Shown here piece after piece: positions 36,910-45,038 of a DNA stretch of 64,000 bases. The stretch spans positions 245,244 through 309,243 of the forward strand of contig NZ_JNZS01000011.1 of the NCBI RefSeq assembly GCF_000718515.1. Direction: 5' to 3'. The notes under the pieces were generated by a model. That model did not search any database. It was not told the origin of the DNA and worked only from the letters and a program-made list of their open reading frames with translations. A program made the position numbers and the translations under genes. The stretch is from Micromonospora parva (lineage in GTDB: Bacteria; Actinomycetota; Actinomycetes; Mycobacteriales; Micromonosporaceae). Positions within the stretch are counted from its first letter, which is position 1. The number at the start of each line of letters is the position of its first letter.

Positions 36910-37473
36910 TCAGCGCGGCCAGGCAGACGGGTCCAGCTTCATCGGCCACGGCTCGTCCACGTTCACTGGGTCGTCCGGACCCAGGGTGCCCAACAGCTCA
37001 TAGTGCTCGCCCTCGCCGAGCCGGTAGCGGTAGACCACCGGGCCGAAGTTGCCCCGTTCCACCCGCCAGTAATGTGCGATACCAGCCTCGGCGTAGAGGG
37101 CGGGCTTGGTGAACCGATCGTGGCGACGACTTCCTGTCGACTCGACTTCCAGGACGAGACCGATGTCCGCCGGCTCGGCCCACATCCGCTCGCGCGGTGC
37201 GTCTGGCCGCAACACCGTCAGGTCAGGGATGAGATTGCCGCCCGGGACCCGTACCCCGATCTCCCGGATCACCCGCCAACCTGTGGGCGCGGCCAGGCGG
37301 ATCGCCATCCGGATGTCGTCCGCCAGCTCATGGTGCTCGGGACCGGCTGGAGGTGTTACGTGCAGGCTCCCGTCGACGATCTCGTAGCGGTTCCCGTCCT
37401 CAGGCAGGTGGAACAGGTCCTGCTCACGCCACGCGCGCGCAGGGGGTCGCCACTCGTAGGTCGGCTGTGCCAT
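36910..37473 (-). CDS. Uma2 family (DUF820) PD-(D/E)XK nuclease-like protein
   Basis: 187 residues of the Uma2/DUF820 family, which has a PD-(D/E)XK nuclease fold and is common in actinomycetes and cyanobacteria. The nuclease core is GNLIPDLTVLRPDAP followed by DIGLVLEVESTGSRRHDRFTKPALYAEAGIAHYWRVE, with Asp and Glu in the usual places and Lys after. ATG at 37473 has a perfect AGAGGAGG Shine-Dalgarno sequence; the frame runs further upstream without sense. Function is unknown; often multi-copy. Confidence 0.88.
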   Translation of the reverse strand: MAQPTYEWRPPARAWREQDLFHLPEDGNRYEIVDGSLHVTPPAGPEHHELADDIRMAIRLAAPTGWRVIREIGVRVPGGNLIPDLTVLRPDAPRERMWAEPADIGLVLEVESTGSRRHDRFTKPALYAEAGIAHYWRVERGNFGPVVYRYRLGEGEHYELLGTLGPDDPVNVDEPWPMKLDPSAWPR

Positions 37474-37500
37474 CGCGTTCACCTCCTCTCGCAACCATAA

Positions 37501-37544
37501 TGGCCCGGGCCGGCGTCGGTTCGCACCCACGCCGGCCCGGGCCA
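37501..37544 (-). terminator. Terminator of pepN
   Basis: Perfect 16 bp stem tggcccgggccggcgt / acgccggcccgggcca with a 12 nt loop, 13 bp beyond the pepN stop and upstream of the Uma2 start. Confidence 0.8.
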
Positions 37545-37556
37545 CGTACTCGATGC

Positions 37557-40115
37557 TCAGGCGCTCTGTGCGTCCTTCGCGCGGGCCTTCAACGCCCGCA
37601 CCACACCGTCGCGACCCTCGGCCACCAGCCGACGCAGCGGGGCGGGGTGCCCGTCGCCGGCCAGCCACGCGTCGGTGGCCGCCACCGTGTCGTCCGCCAC
37701 CAGGTAGGTGGGGTACGCCAGCTGGGCGAACTCCTGCGCCGGCTCGCTGTCCCGGGTGGCCCACACCTGCCCGACCGCCGCGAAGTACCGCTCGCGGTAC
37801 GGGGTGACCAGCTCCACCTGCGTCGGGTGGGCGAAGCCCTGCAACAGCGCCCGGTGCCGCCAGTTGGGCAGCGCGTCCGGGCCGGTGAGCAGGGCCCACA
37901 CGGCGGCCTTGTTCTCCGCCGTCGGGATCAACGCGTGCGCGTACGCGGCCTCCCGCTCACCACTGGCCGTACGGTCGCCGCTCAGCTCCGCCTCGATCTC
38001 GGCGGCGCCGGCGGCACCGTTGGCCACCAGCGCGGCGAGGACCGACCAGCGCAGCTCGGTGTCGACGGTCAGCCCGGCCGGCACGCCGGTGCCGTCCAAC
38101 CAACCCCGCAGCGTCGCCAGGTCCTCCTCGGAGCGGACCGCCGAGGTGAACGCGCGGGCCCAGGCCAACTGGAACCCGCTGCCGGGCTCGGCGGCGGCGA
38201 GCGCGTCGCGGGCGGTACGGGCCAGGTCGGCCCAGCCGGTGGGCGCCCAGGCCGGGTCGGCGTACAGGGTGAGCGCGGTGGTCGCCTGCCGCAGGGTGGC
38301 GGTGACCAGGTTGATGTCGGTCTCCGCGGGCAGCCCGCTCAGCGTCAGCGCCACGTAGTCGCGGGCGGACAGTTCGGCGTCGCGGATCATGTCCCACGCG
38401 GCGGTCCAGCAGAGCGCGCGGGCCAGCGACGAGTCGAAGCCACCGATGTGCTGCACCACTGTCGCCATCGAACGCTCGTCGAGGCGCAGCTTGGTGTAGC
38501 TGAGGTCGTCGTCGTTCAGCAGCAGCACGTCGGCCGCCCGGACACCGCGCAGCGGGGCGAGATCCGTGTGCTCGCCGGTCACGTCCACCTCGTACCGCTC
38601 CCGACGGACCAGCCGCCCGTCGGTCAGGTCGTACAGGCCCACGCCGATCCGGTGTGTACGCAGCGTCGGGTACGCCGCCGGCGCCTCCTGTCGCACCAGC
38701 ACCTGCTCGTACGTGCCGTCCGCCCCGATGGTCACCTCCGGCCGCAGCGTGTTGACCTGCGCGGTCTCCAACCACTGCGCGGCGAACTTGCGCAGCTCCC
38801 GACCGGATGCGGCCTCCAGCTCGGTGAGCAGGTCGTCGAAGGTGGCGTTGCCCCAGGCGTGCTTGCCGAAGTAGGCCCGCAGCCCGGCCACGAACGGCTC
38901 CTCACCCACGTAGGCGACGAGCTGCTTGAGCACGCTCGCGCCCTTGGCGTAGGTGATGCCGTCGAAGTTGACCTCCACGGCCTCCATGTCCGGCATCTCG
39001 GTGTAGACCGGGTGGGTGGAGGAGAGCTGGTCCTGCCGGTAGCCCCAGTTCTTCCGGATGGACAGGAAGGTCGTCCACGCCTCGGTGAACCGGGTCGCGT
39101 TGGTGTTGCACCAGTGGCTGGCCCACTCGGCGAACGACTCGTTGAGCCACAGGTCGTTCCACCAGCGCATGGTGACCAGGTCACCGAACCACATGTGGGC
39201 CAGTTCGTGCAGGATCGTGTTGGCCCGCTGCTCGTACTCGAAGTCGGTGACCTGCGAGCGGAACAGGTAGTGCGACTCGGCGTGCGTCACGCAGCCGAAG
39301 TTCTCCATCGCGCCGGCGTTGAAGTCGGGCACCCAGAGCTGGTCGTACTTCGGCAGCGGGTAGCGCACCCCGAACTTCTCGTGGAAGAAGTCGAAGCCCT
39401 GCTTGGTGATCAGGAACAGGTCGTCGGAGTCCAGGTATCGCGCCATCGACGCCCGGCAGAACACCCCCAGGTCGATGCCGTCGTGGGCGTCGCGCACCTC
39501 GTGGTACGGCCCGGCGCACATCGCCGTGATGTAGGTGCTCATCCGGGGCGACTCGGCGAAGTGCAGCGTCTTGAGCGCCTCACCCGCCGGCTCCTCGCGC
39601 TGCACCGGCATGTTGGACACCGCCCGCCAGTGCGCCGGCACGGTGACGTGCCAGGTGTAGACGCTCTTCAGGTCGGGCTGGTCGAAGCAGGCGTACACCC
39701 GCTGCGCGTCGGCCGTCTCGAACTGGCTGTACAGGTACGTCTCGCCGTCCACCGGGTCGACCGTCCGGTGCAGGCCCTGACCGCTGTTGGAGTAACCGAA
39801 GTCGGCCTCGACCACCAGGACGTTGTCGCTGTCCAAACCGGACAGGGTCAGGCCCTTCTCGGCGGACCAGTCGGAGAGGTCGACGGGCGTGCCGTTCAGC
39901 GTCGCGGACCGCACCGACTCGGCGGCCAACTCGATGAACGTGCTCGCCCCCGGTTCGGAGCAGCGGAACCGAACCTCGGTCGTCGAGGAGAACGTGCGAC
40001 CGTCGGCCGCCAGCACGGCGGTGGACAGGTCCAGACTGATGTCGTACCCCGTCACGTTGAGCAGGCGTGCCCGCTCGGTCGCCTCGACCTGCGTCAGGTT
40101 GCGCACTCCCGGCAC
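37557..40115 (-). CDS. pepN: Aminopeptidase N (M1 family)
   Basis: 852-residue zinc metallopeptidase releasing N-terminal amino acids from peptides in the cytosol. It has the exopeptidase motif FNAGAMENFGCV, the zinc motif HELAHMWFGD...NESFAEW (His, His and Glu ligands) and the long helical ERAP1-like C-terminal domain. GTG at 40115 is chosen because GGAG lies 7 nt upstream; ATG at 40133 would put the Shine-Dalgarno sequence inside the coding region. It is divergent from the DsbA-family gene with a ~210 bp shared upstream region. Confidence 0.95.
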   Translation of the reverse strand: MPGVRNLTQVEATERARLLNVTGYDISLDLSTAVLAADGRTFSSTTEVRFRCSEPGASTFIELAAESVRSATLNGTPVDLSDWSAEKGLTLSGLDSDNVLVVEADFGYSNSGQGLHRTVDPVDGETYLYSQFETADAQRVYACFDQPDLKSVYTWHVTVPAHWRAVSNMPVQREEPAGEALKTLHFAESPRMSTYITAMCAGPYHEVRDAHDGIDLGVFCRASMARYLDSDDLFLITKQGFDFFHEKFGVRYPLPKYDQLWVPDFNAGAMENFGCVTHAESHYLFRSQVTDFEYEQRANTILHELAHMWFGDLVTMRWWNDLWLNESFAEWASHWCNTNATRFTEAWTTFLSIRKNWGYRQDQLSSTHPVYTEMPDMEAVEVNFDGITYAKGASVLKQLVAYVGEEPFVAGLRAYFGKHAWGNATFDDLLTELEAASGRELRKFAAQWLETAQVNTLRPEVTIGADGTYEQVLVRQEAPAAYPTLRTHRIGVGLYDLTDGRLVRRERYEVDVTGEHTDLAPLRGVRAADVLLLNDDDLSYTKLRLDERSMATVVQHIGGFDSSLARALCWTAAWDMIRDAELSARDYVALTLSGLPAETDINLVTATLRQATTALTLYADPAWAPTGWADLARTARDALAAAEPGSGFQLAWARAFTSAVRSEEDLATLRGWLDGTGVPAGLTVDTELRWSVLAALVANGAAGAAEIEAELSGDRTASGEREAAYAHALIPTAENKAAVWALLTGPDALPNWRHRALLQGFAHPTQVELVTPYRERYFAAVGQVWATRDSEPAQEFAQLAYPTYLVADDTVAATDAWLAGDGHPAPLRRLVAEGRDGVVRALKARAKDAQSA

Positions 40116-40326
40116 TGTTCGTCTCCATCCCACGTGTCGCCGTACGCCCGGCGGCGCCCGTTCGCCTACCGCTCGTGACGGCCGGCCCGATTCGAGTCTT
40201 CCATGTACGGGCAGCCCGCGGTGGCCGAGGTCACGCTCTCATTCGGGTGCCGGTCGATGTGCTGCGGGGTGAAGATTCTTCTGAGACGCCGACTCCCGGC
40301 GCCACCCGTTGTGAAGGGATCTCACC

Positions 40327-40953
40327 GTGACCGAACGTGTCACCGCCGACATGTGGTTCGACCCGGCCTGCCCGTGGGCATGGATCACCTCACGCTGGCT
40401 GCTCGAGGTCGAGCAGGTCCGGGATGTGGATATCCGGTTCCACGTGATGAGCCTCGCCGTGCTCAACGACGGCCGCGAGGAACTGCCCGAGGAGTACAAG
40501 GAGTTCCTGAAGACGGCGTGGGGCCCGGTGCGGGTCTGCATCGCCGCCGAGCAGCGCCACGGCAACGAGGTGCTGCGCCCGCTCTACACCGCGCTCGGCA
40601 CCCGGATCCACCTGCAGAAGCAGGAGCGGAACACCGAGCTGTACGTGGCCGCGCTCACCGACGCCGGCCTGGACCCGGCGCTGGCCGCGGCCGCCGACAG
40701 CACCGACTACGACGAGGCGCTGCGGGCCAGCCACGAGGCGGGCATGCGCCCGGTCGGACAGGACGTGGGCACTCCGGTCGTGCACGCGCCCGGCCCGGAC
40801 GGCGCTCCTGTCGCGTTCTTCGGCCCGGTGATCACCCCGGCTCCGAAGGGTGAGGCCGCCGGCCGGCTCTGGGACGGCGTGCTGCTGGTCGCCGGCACCC
40901 CGGGCTTCTACGAGCTCAAGCGCACCCGGGAGCAGGACCCGATCTTCGACTGA
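40327..40953 (+). CDS. DsbA-family protein resembling mycothiol-dependent nitroreductase Rv2466c
   Basis: 208-residue thioredoxin-fold protein with the long alpha-helical insert of DsbA/FrnE-like members. The N-terminal motif is [18 protein letters not shown]: the active site is C15-P-W-A18, where M. tuberculosis Rv2466c has CPWC, so the resolving Cys is missing. It could use a monothiol mechanism with mycothiol or another partner. GTG start; the divergent pepN lies upstream. Followed by a good terminator. Confidence 0.87.
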   Translation: MTERVTADMWFDPACPWAWITSRWLLEVEQVRDVDIRFHVMSLAVLNDGREELPEEYKEFLKTAWGPVRVCIAAEQRHGNEVLRPLYTALGTRIHLQKQERNTELYVAALTDAGLDPALAAAADSTDYDEALRASHEAGMRPVGQDVGTPVVHAPGPDGAPVAFFGPVITPAPKGEAAGRLWDGVLLVAGTPGFYELKRTREQDPIFD

Positions 40954-40966
40954 GCGACGGCCACCG

Positions 40967-41006
40967 CGCCCCCGTCCGTGCCGCGTCAGCTGCGTGGACG
41001 GGGGCG
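40967..41006 (+). terminator. Terminator after the DsbA-family gene
   Basis: cgcccccgtcc / ggacgggggcg (11 bp stem) followed by ttt, 14 bp after the stop codon. Confidence 0.75.
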
Positions 41007-41133
41007 TTTCGGGTCGGGTGCCGAGGTCGGCGGGCGGTCGTGGCGTCACCGGGAGGCGGGCGGCGTCGTTTCCCTCGGTGTCCGCCGCAGCGACCCGTAG
41101 GGCCGCACGCCGCAGCTCGTGGAGGCATTCCCG

Positions 41134-41643
41134 ATGGCCAAGCACCGCGCGTCCGGTGACGAACAGTCGACCCGGCAGGGGGTGATCGAACCTCCCGGCG
41201 CGGACTACTGGTCCGTCGACGACTCCCGCTGGCCGACGGTCCGCCCGGATCTTCCCGCCCATCTGGTGGATCTGCTCGCGCCGCCCATCGTGGTGGGCGT
41301 GGCGCGGGTACCGGTGACGTCCCGGCTCACCCCGCCCGCCGTGGTCGACCCGCTCCCGTCGCCCGCCGACGCCGTGCCGGCGGACGTGCCGGCGCTGGTG
41401 CCGTCGGGGGCGGCGCCGGCCGAACCCGCGCCCCCGCCGCCGGCTCCGCCGCGTCCGGTGCCGACGCCGCCGCTGAACCCGAGGCCCGTTCCGACGCCGC
41501 CCCCGGACCGTCCCGTGCCGGGGCCGCCCACGTCGCCCCGCCGCTCCGTGAACACCGGGCCGATCGGGAGCGGTCGACGCGGCAACGGTGGGCCGGTGAG
41601 CGCGGGTCGACACCGCCGGGGCACGTCCGACCGCGCCGGCTGA
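41134..41643 (+). CDS. Proline-rich hypothetical protein
   Basis: 169 residues. The ATG at 41134 has GGAGG 8 nt upstream. An ordered N-terminal part (DYWSVDDSRWPTVRPDLPAHLVDLL) is followed by a long Pro/Ala-rich disordered stretch with repeated PRPVPTPPL/P-type units and a basic Gly/Arg tail. No signal peptide or membrane helix. Function unknown; codon pattern and Shine-Dalgarno sequence support a real gene. Confidence 0.7.
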   Translation: MAKHRASGDEQSTRQGVIEPPGADYWSVDDSRWPTVRPDLPAHLVDLLAPPIVVGVARVPVTSRLTPPAVVDPLPSPADAVPADVPALVPSGAAPAEPAPPPPAPPRPVPTPPLNPRPVPTPPPDRPVPGPPTSPRRSVNTGPIGSGRRGNGGPVSAGRHRRGTSDRAG

Positions 41644-41722
41644 CCGACCGGGCGCTTTCATCTGGTGGACGCCCTGCGGGTCCCCGTCGGCGGCGACACC
41701 GTCGCCGGTAGCGTCAGTGGGT

Positions 41723-42922
41723 ATGACGGTCGTGCATCCGATCACCCGGGCCTGGGTCACCACTGGCGGCACCGGCGCGCAGAACTACGACGAGTTCGCC
41801 GACGACGCGGAAATCACCGCGATCATCGAGTCGAACCCGCACAGTGCTCTCGGCATCGAGATGCCGCATCGCGCCCCGCAGAGCCTGGGCAAGTCGTTCC
41901 TCGACGCGCTGCCGGACGCGGTGTCCCGCCTCGCCGAAGCCAAGGCCGACGGCAGTTACACCCCCGCCGAGCAGGTGGTGGTGCTCTACCGGATCAGCGC
42001 ACCCGGCGAGGAGCCGGCGTACGGGATGTTCGCGATGGTGGACACCGACCAGATCTCCACCCGGGCGGACGAGCCGGGCCTGGTCATCCGCAACGAGGAC
42101 GTCTTCATCGCCAAGGTCCGCGAGCGGGTGGCGCTGGCCGACGCGCTGGGCCACCTGCTCTCACCCGTACTCCTGCTGCAGACCGGGCGTGGCGATGAGC
42201 TGCACGCGGCGCTCGCGGCGGCGACCGACGCGGCCGGTGCGCCCGCCGCGACGGACACCGACCAGGCGGGGCGCACGCACGCGATCTGGCTGCTCGGCCC
42301 CGGCCCGGAGCAGACCACGTTGACAGCGCTCGCCGGTGGCGGCGACCTGGTCGTCGCGGACGGCAACCACCGCAGCCTGGCCGCCCAGACCGGAGGGCTG
42401 CCGCGCTTCCTGGCCGTGGTCACCACTCCCGCGTCGGTGGCCATCCAGCCGTACAACCGGCTGGTCAGCGAGCTGACCACCACCCCCGCCGAGCTGCTCG
42501 ACCGGCTGCGGGCCGCGGGCGCCGAGGTCGAGCCGATCGACGGCCCGGTCGAGGTCCCGGAGACCGGCGGCACCGTGCACCTTCGCCTCGACGGCCAGGG
42601 GTACGCGGTGCGCCTGCCCGCCACGGCCTCCGCCCGCCTGGAGAACCTGGACCACGCCCTGGTCGAGCGTCTGGTGCTGCGCGACGCGCTCGGTCTGGAC
42701 CCGGGCGACAAGCGGATCACCTACGTTGGCGGTGACTACCCGGCGAGCTGGCTCACCGGTGAGGTGGACGCCGGGCGGGCCGAGTTGGCCATCCTGATCG
42801 CCCCGGTGACCGTGGCGGATTTCGTCGCCGTCAACCTGGCCAGGGAGAAGATGCCCCGCAAGAGCACCTGGTTCACCCCGAAGGCGCGCGGCGGTCTGGT
42901 CGTCGCCGAGCTGCCGCGATGA
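41723..42922 (+). CDS. DUF1015 family protein
   Basis: 399 residues matching the DUF1015 family of widespread soluble proteins of unknown activity. The family motif VVADGNHRS lies near residue 212, and the C-terminus ends in VNLAREKMPRKSTWFTPKARGGLVV, as in other members. ATG at 41723 is used; GTG at 41717 adds two residues. It stands alone, followed by a strong terminator. Confidence 0.88.
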   Translation: MTVVHPITRAWVTTGGTGAQNYDEFADDAEITAIIESNPHSALGIEMPHRAPQSLGKSFLDALPDAVSRLAEAKADGSYTPAEQVVVLYRISAPGEEPAYGMFAMVDTDQISTRADEPGLVIRNEDVFIAKVRERVALADALGHLLSPVLLLQTGRGDELHAALAAATDAAGAPAATDTDQAGRTHAIWLLGPGPEQTTLTALAGGGDLVVADGNHRSLAAQTGGLPRFLAVVTTPASVAIQPYNRLVSELTTTPAELLDRLRAAGAEVEPIDGPVEVPETGGTVHLRLDGQGYAVRLPATASARLENLDHALVERLVLRDALGLDPGDKRITYVGGDYPASWLTGEVDAGRAELAILIAPVTVADFVAVNLAREKMPRKSTWFTPKARGGLVVAELPR

Positions 42923-42950
42923 GCGCCGTCCGCACGACCGTGTGACGAAC

Positions 42951-42989
42951 CCGCGCCCGGGGACGCCCCTGTGACGTCCCCGGGCGCGG
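42951..42989 (+). terminator. Terminator after the DUF1015 gene
   Basis: Perfect 15 bp stem ccgcgcccggggacg / cgtccccgggcgcgg with loop cccctgtga, 28 bp after the stop. Confidence 0.8.
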
Positions 42990-43007
42990 CCTGACAGACT
43001 TCCCGGT

Positions 43008-43475
43008 ATGCGCGTCTACCTGGGATCCGATCACGCCGGTTTCGAGTTGAAGGTGCACCTGGCCAACCACCTGGCCATGCAGGGGTACGACGTGGTCGAC
43101 GTCGGCCCGCACGCCTACGACCCGGACGACGACTACCCCACGTTCTGCCTGCACACCGGCGACCAGGTGGTGGCCGACGAGACGGGCCTCGGAGTGGTCA
43201 TCGGTGGCTCCGGCAACGGTGAGCAGATCGCCGCGAACAAGATCGCCGGCGTCCGCGCCGCGCTGGCCTGGAGCGTCGAGACCGCTCAGCTGGCCCGCCA
43301 GCACAACGACGCGAACGTGGTCGCCGTCGGTGCCCGCCAGCACACGCTGGACGAGGCGACCGCCATCGTCGAGGCGTTCCTGAACACGCCGTTCTCCGGC
43401 AACGAGCGGCACGCTCGCCGGATCGCCCAGGTGGCCGAGTACGAGCAGACCCGCAAGCTGCCCGACCTGCCCTGA
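43008..43475 (+). CDS. rpiB: Ribose-5-phosphate isomerase B
   Basis: 155-residue LacAB/RpiB sugar-phosphate isomerase interconverting ribose-5-P and ribulose-5-P. Motifs: YLGSDHAGFELK (phosphate loop and His), GVVIGGSGNGEQIAANK (anion hole), and HNDANVVAVGARQHT. The actinobacterial form uses Glu where E. coli has Cys (GGSGNGEQ), seen here. The ATG at 43008 gives full length. Convergent with the small hypothetical gene that follows. Confidence 0.95.
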   Translation: MRVYLGSDHAGFELKVHLANHLAMQGYDVVDVGPHAYDPDDDYPTFCLHTGDQVVADETGLGVVIGGSGNGEQIAANKIAGVRAALAWSVETAQLARQHNDANVVAVGARQHTLDEATAIVEAFLNTPFSGNERHARRIAQVAEYEQTRKLPDLP

Positions 43476-43485
43476 CGGGCGGCGC

Positions 43486-43827
43486 TCAGCGCGGCGAGCG
43501 GGGCAGCTCCTCGCGGGGCACCCAGTTGCGGCGGACCACCACCACGCGGGCCTCCGCCTCGGCCAGGTCGTCGTCGTTGGGGCGGGCCGCATCCCGGGCC
43601 CGTAGCGCGGCGCTCAGCCCCACCTGGGACGAGCCGGAACCGACCAACCCGCGCAGCCCTCGCTCGCCGTCGCGCTCGTCGCCGCCCGCGCCCCTGCGTC
43701 GTGCGGGCGGGTCGTCACCGTCGTGCACGCCCGCGGTGCTGGCGGCCGGGCCGTCGGCACCCGGTCGGGCCGTCTCGGGGTCGGCGGGGTGGCGCAGCCG
43801 TCGCCGTCGTCGGTCGCTGTCACCCAT
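43486..43827 (-). CDS. Small basic hypothetical protein
   Basis: 113 residues beginning MGDSDRRRRRLRHPADPE, with a disordered, Arg/Asp/Gly-rich N-terminal half and a more ordered C-terminus (DDLAEAEARVVVVRRNWVPREELP). No domain recognised. It is plausible from codon pattern and its convergent position 10 bp after rpiB. Function unknown. Confidence 0.6.
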   Translation of the reverse strand: MGDSDRRRRRLRHPADPETARPGADGPAASTAGVHDGDDPPARRRGAGGDERDGERGLRGLVGSGSSQVGLSAALRARDAARPNDDDLAEAEARVVVVRRNWVPREELPRSPR

Positions 43828-43964
43828 CAGCCGACCGTACCCTGCCCGGTGTGATCCGGCACCGTCGTGGGCTGCGCGTCCCGGCCGGGGTCGGCGACCG
43901 ATTTGCCGGCTGGCTACCCTCGAATCCAGGCGGTGTCGTTGCCGTCGGTCAGGGGGAGGACGAG

Positions 43965-44510
43965 ATGGCAGACCAGACGCAGCCGTGGGCGGAGCGGACC
44001 GTGGAGGTGCCACCGCAGGCCGGCGTCGGGGTGCCGCCGCAGCGCGACGGGTTCCGTCGGGGGGTCGCCCCGGTGGGTCAGCCGCGCACCCCGCGGACGG
44101 AGCCGTTCCCGGTGGTCGCCGAGGAGCCGACCGGCATGGGCTGGCCCGACGGGCCGGTGCCACGCCGCTCGCTGAGCTCGCGAATGGCGCAACTGCGGCG
44201 CGGCGGTGAGTGGAGCGCGGCGGCCGGCCTCTTCGCGTTCGTGTGTTGGGGGATCTGGGCGCTGTCCGGCCAGGGTGACCTGAGCGGCCCGCTGCTGGTG
44301 TTGGTGCTCAGCCTGCTGGTGGCGGTCGGCCTGTTCGCCCTGTCCCGACTGGTCGGCAGGGTGGTGCTGGAACGGCAGCTGGGCCGGGTCCGGCGCAGCG
44401 CCCGGGGTGCCCACCTGGCGACGGCGGTCTTCCTCGCCGGCCTGGGGGTGGCGTGGCTCCAGCAGACCGAGTGGGTCGTCTCGGCCTGGAACTGGATCTC
44501 CTCGAACTGA
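43965..44510 (+). CDS. Hypothetical membrane protein with disordered N-terminus
   Basis: 181 residues: a Pro/Gly-rich N-terminal ~80 residues, then three membrane helices (EWSAAAGLFAFVCWGIWALSG, LLVLVLSLLVAVGLFALSRLVG, HLATAVFLAGLGVAWLQQ). The ATG at 43965 has GGGGGAGGA as Shine-Dalgarno sequence. No recognised family. The upstream 137 bp is shared with the small divergent gene. Confidence 0.75.
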   Translation: MADQTQPWAERTVEVPPQAGVGVPPQRDGFRRGVAPVGQPRTPRTEPFPVVAEEPTGMGWPDGPVPRRSLSSRMAQLRRGGEWSAAAGLFAFVCWGIWALSGQGDLSGPLLVLVLSLLVAVGLFALSRLVGRVVLERQLGRVRRSARGAHLATAVFLAGLGVAWLQQTEWVVSAWNWISSN

Positions 44511-44677
44511 TCCGGAGCGCGCACGGGCGGGCCGGTCGATGCCCGCCCACCCGTGCACCCGGTCGTCTCCCCACCAGGCAAGGTCGCTGCTTACCCGGCC
44601 GGTAGCGGTTCATCCGTGGCCGGCCGCTCCGACCGGTACCTCCTTCGAGGGCTCGGGTGCCCGCGATGGTGCGGCGG

Positions 44678-44944
44678 TCAGTGGGTGCCGCCGTGCCCCT
44701 CGGCGTCGGCTCGGGGCGACGCGACCCGGGCGGCCGGGTCCTCGACGCCGGGCTCGCCGCCGTCCGGGGCGACCGCGCCGTCGTAGTTGTAGAGCGGTCG
44801 ACCATCGTCGTGCTGCTTGGTGGTCCTGATGTAGCGGTGCATCAGGCCGTCGATCTTCACCTCGACGAGTGCCTCGTCGCCGGTCTCGTGCGTGCTGCCG
44901 TCTCGGGGGCCGCCCACCAGGTGGGCTGTGGTGTTGGTGTCCAT
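44678..44944 (-). CDS. Small hypothetical protein
   Basis: 88 residues starting MDTNTTAHLVGGPRDGSTHETGDEALVEVKIDG. The GGPRDG...RTTK...YNYDG pattern recalls small actinobacterial proteins of unknown function. The C-terminal third is acidic and disordered. It lies downstream of the M14 peptidase gene on the same strand, beyond that gene's terminator, so it is probably separately transcribed. Confidence 0.6.
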   Translation of the reverse strand: MDTNTTAHLVGGPRDGSTHETGDEALVEVKIDGLMHRYIRTTKQHDDGRPLYNYDGAVAPDGGEPGVEDPAARVASPRADAEGHGGTH

Positions 44945-44958
44945 GCAGGGCCCCTACC

Positions 44959-45033
44959 CGCCAGGCATCTGGCGGAAACGGGTGAATCCGCCCAGCGGGT
45001 GCCGCGCCCAATGAGTGGACGCGGCACCCGCTG
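44959..45033 (-). terminator. Two hairpins after the M14 peptidase gene
   Basis: cagcgggtgccgcg / cgcggcacccgctg (44993-45006 and 45020-45033, 14 bp) directly follows the stop. A second small hairpin, ccgccag-gcat-ctggcgg at 44959-44976, is followed by a short A run on the plus strand. Confidence 0.65.
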
Positions 45034-45038
45034 AGGGA

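Noticed and set aside
36910..37473. Uma2 protein considered as part of a mobile element
   Set aside because: No transposase, inverted repeats or integrase in the flanks; Uma2 genes are scattered widely in such genomes.
37353..40178. 941-residue plus-strand frame over pepN
   Set aside because: Shadow of pepN on the opposite strand; the pepN frame has complete M1 motifs and a start with a Shine-Dalgarno sequence.
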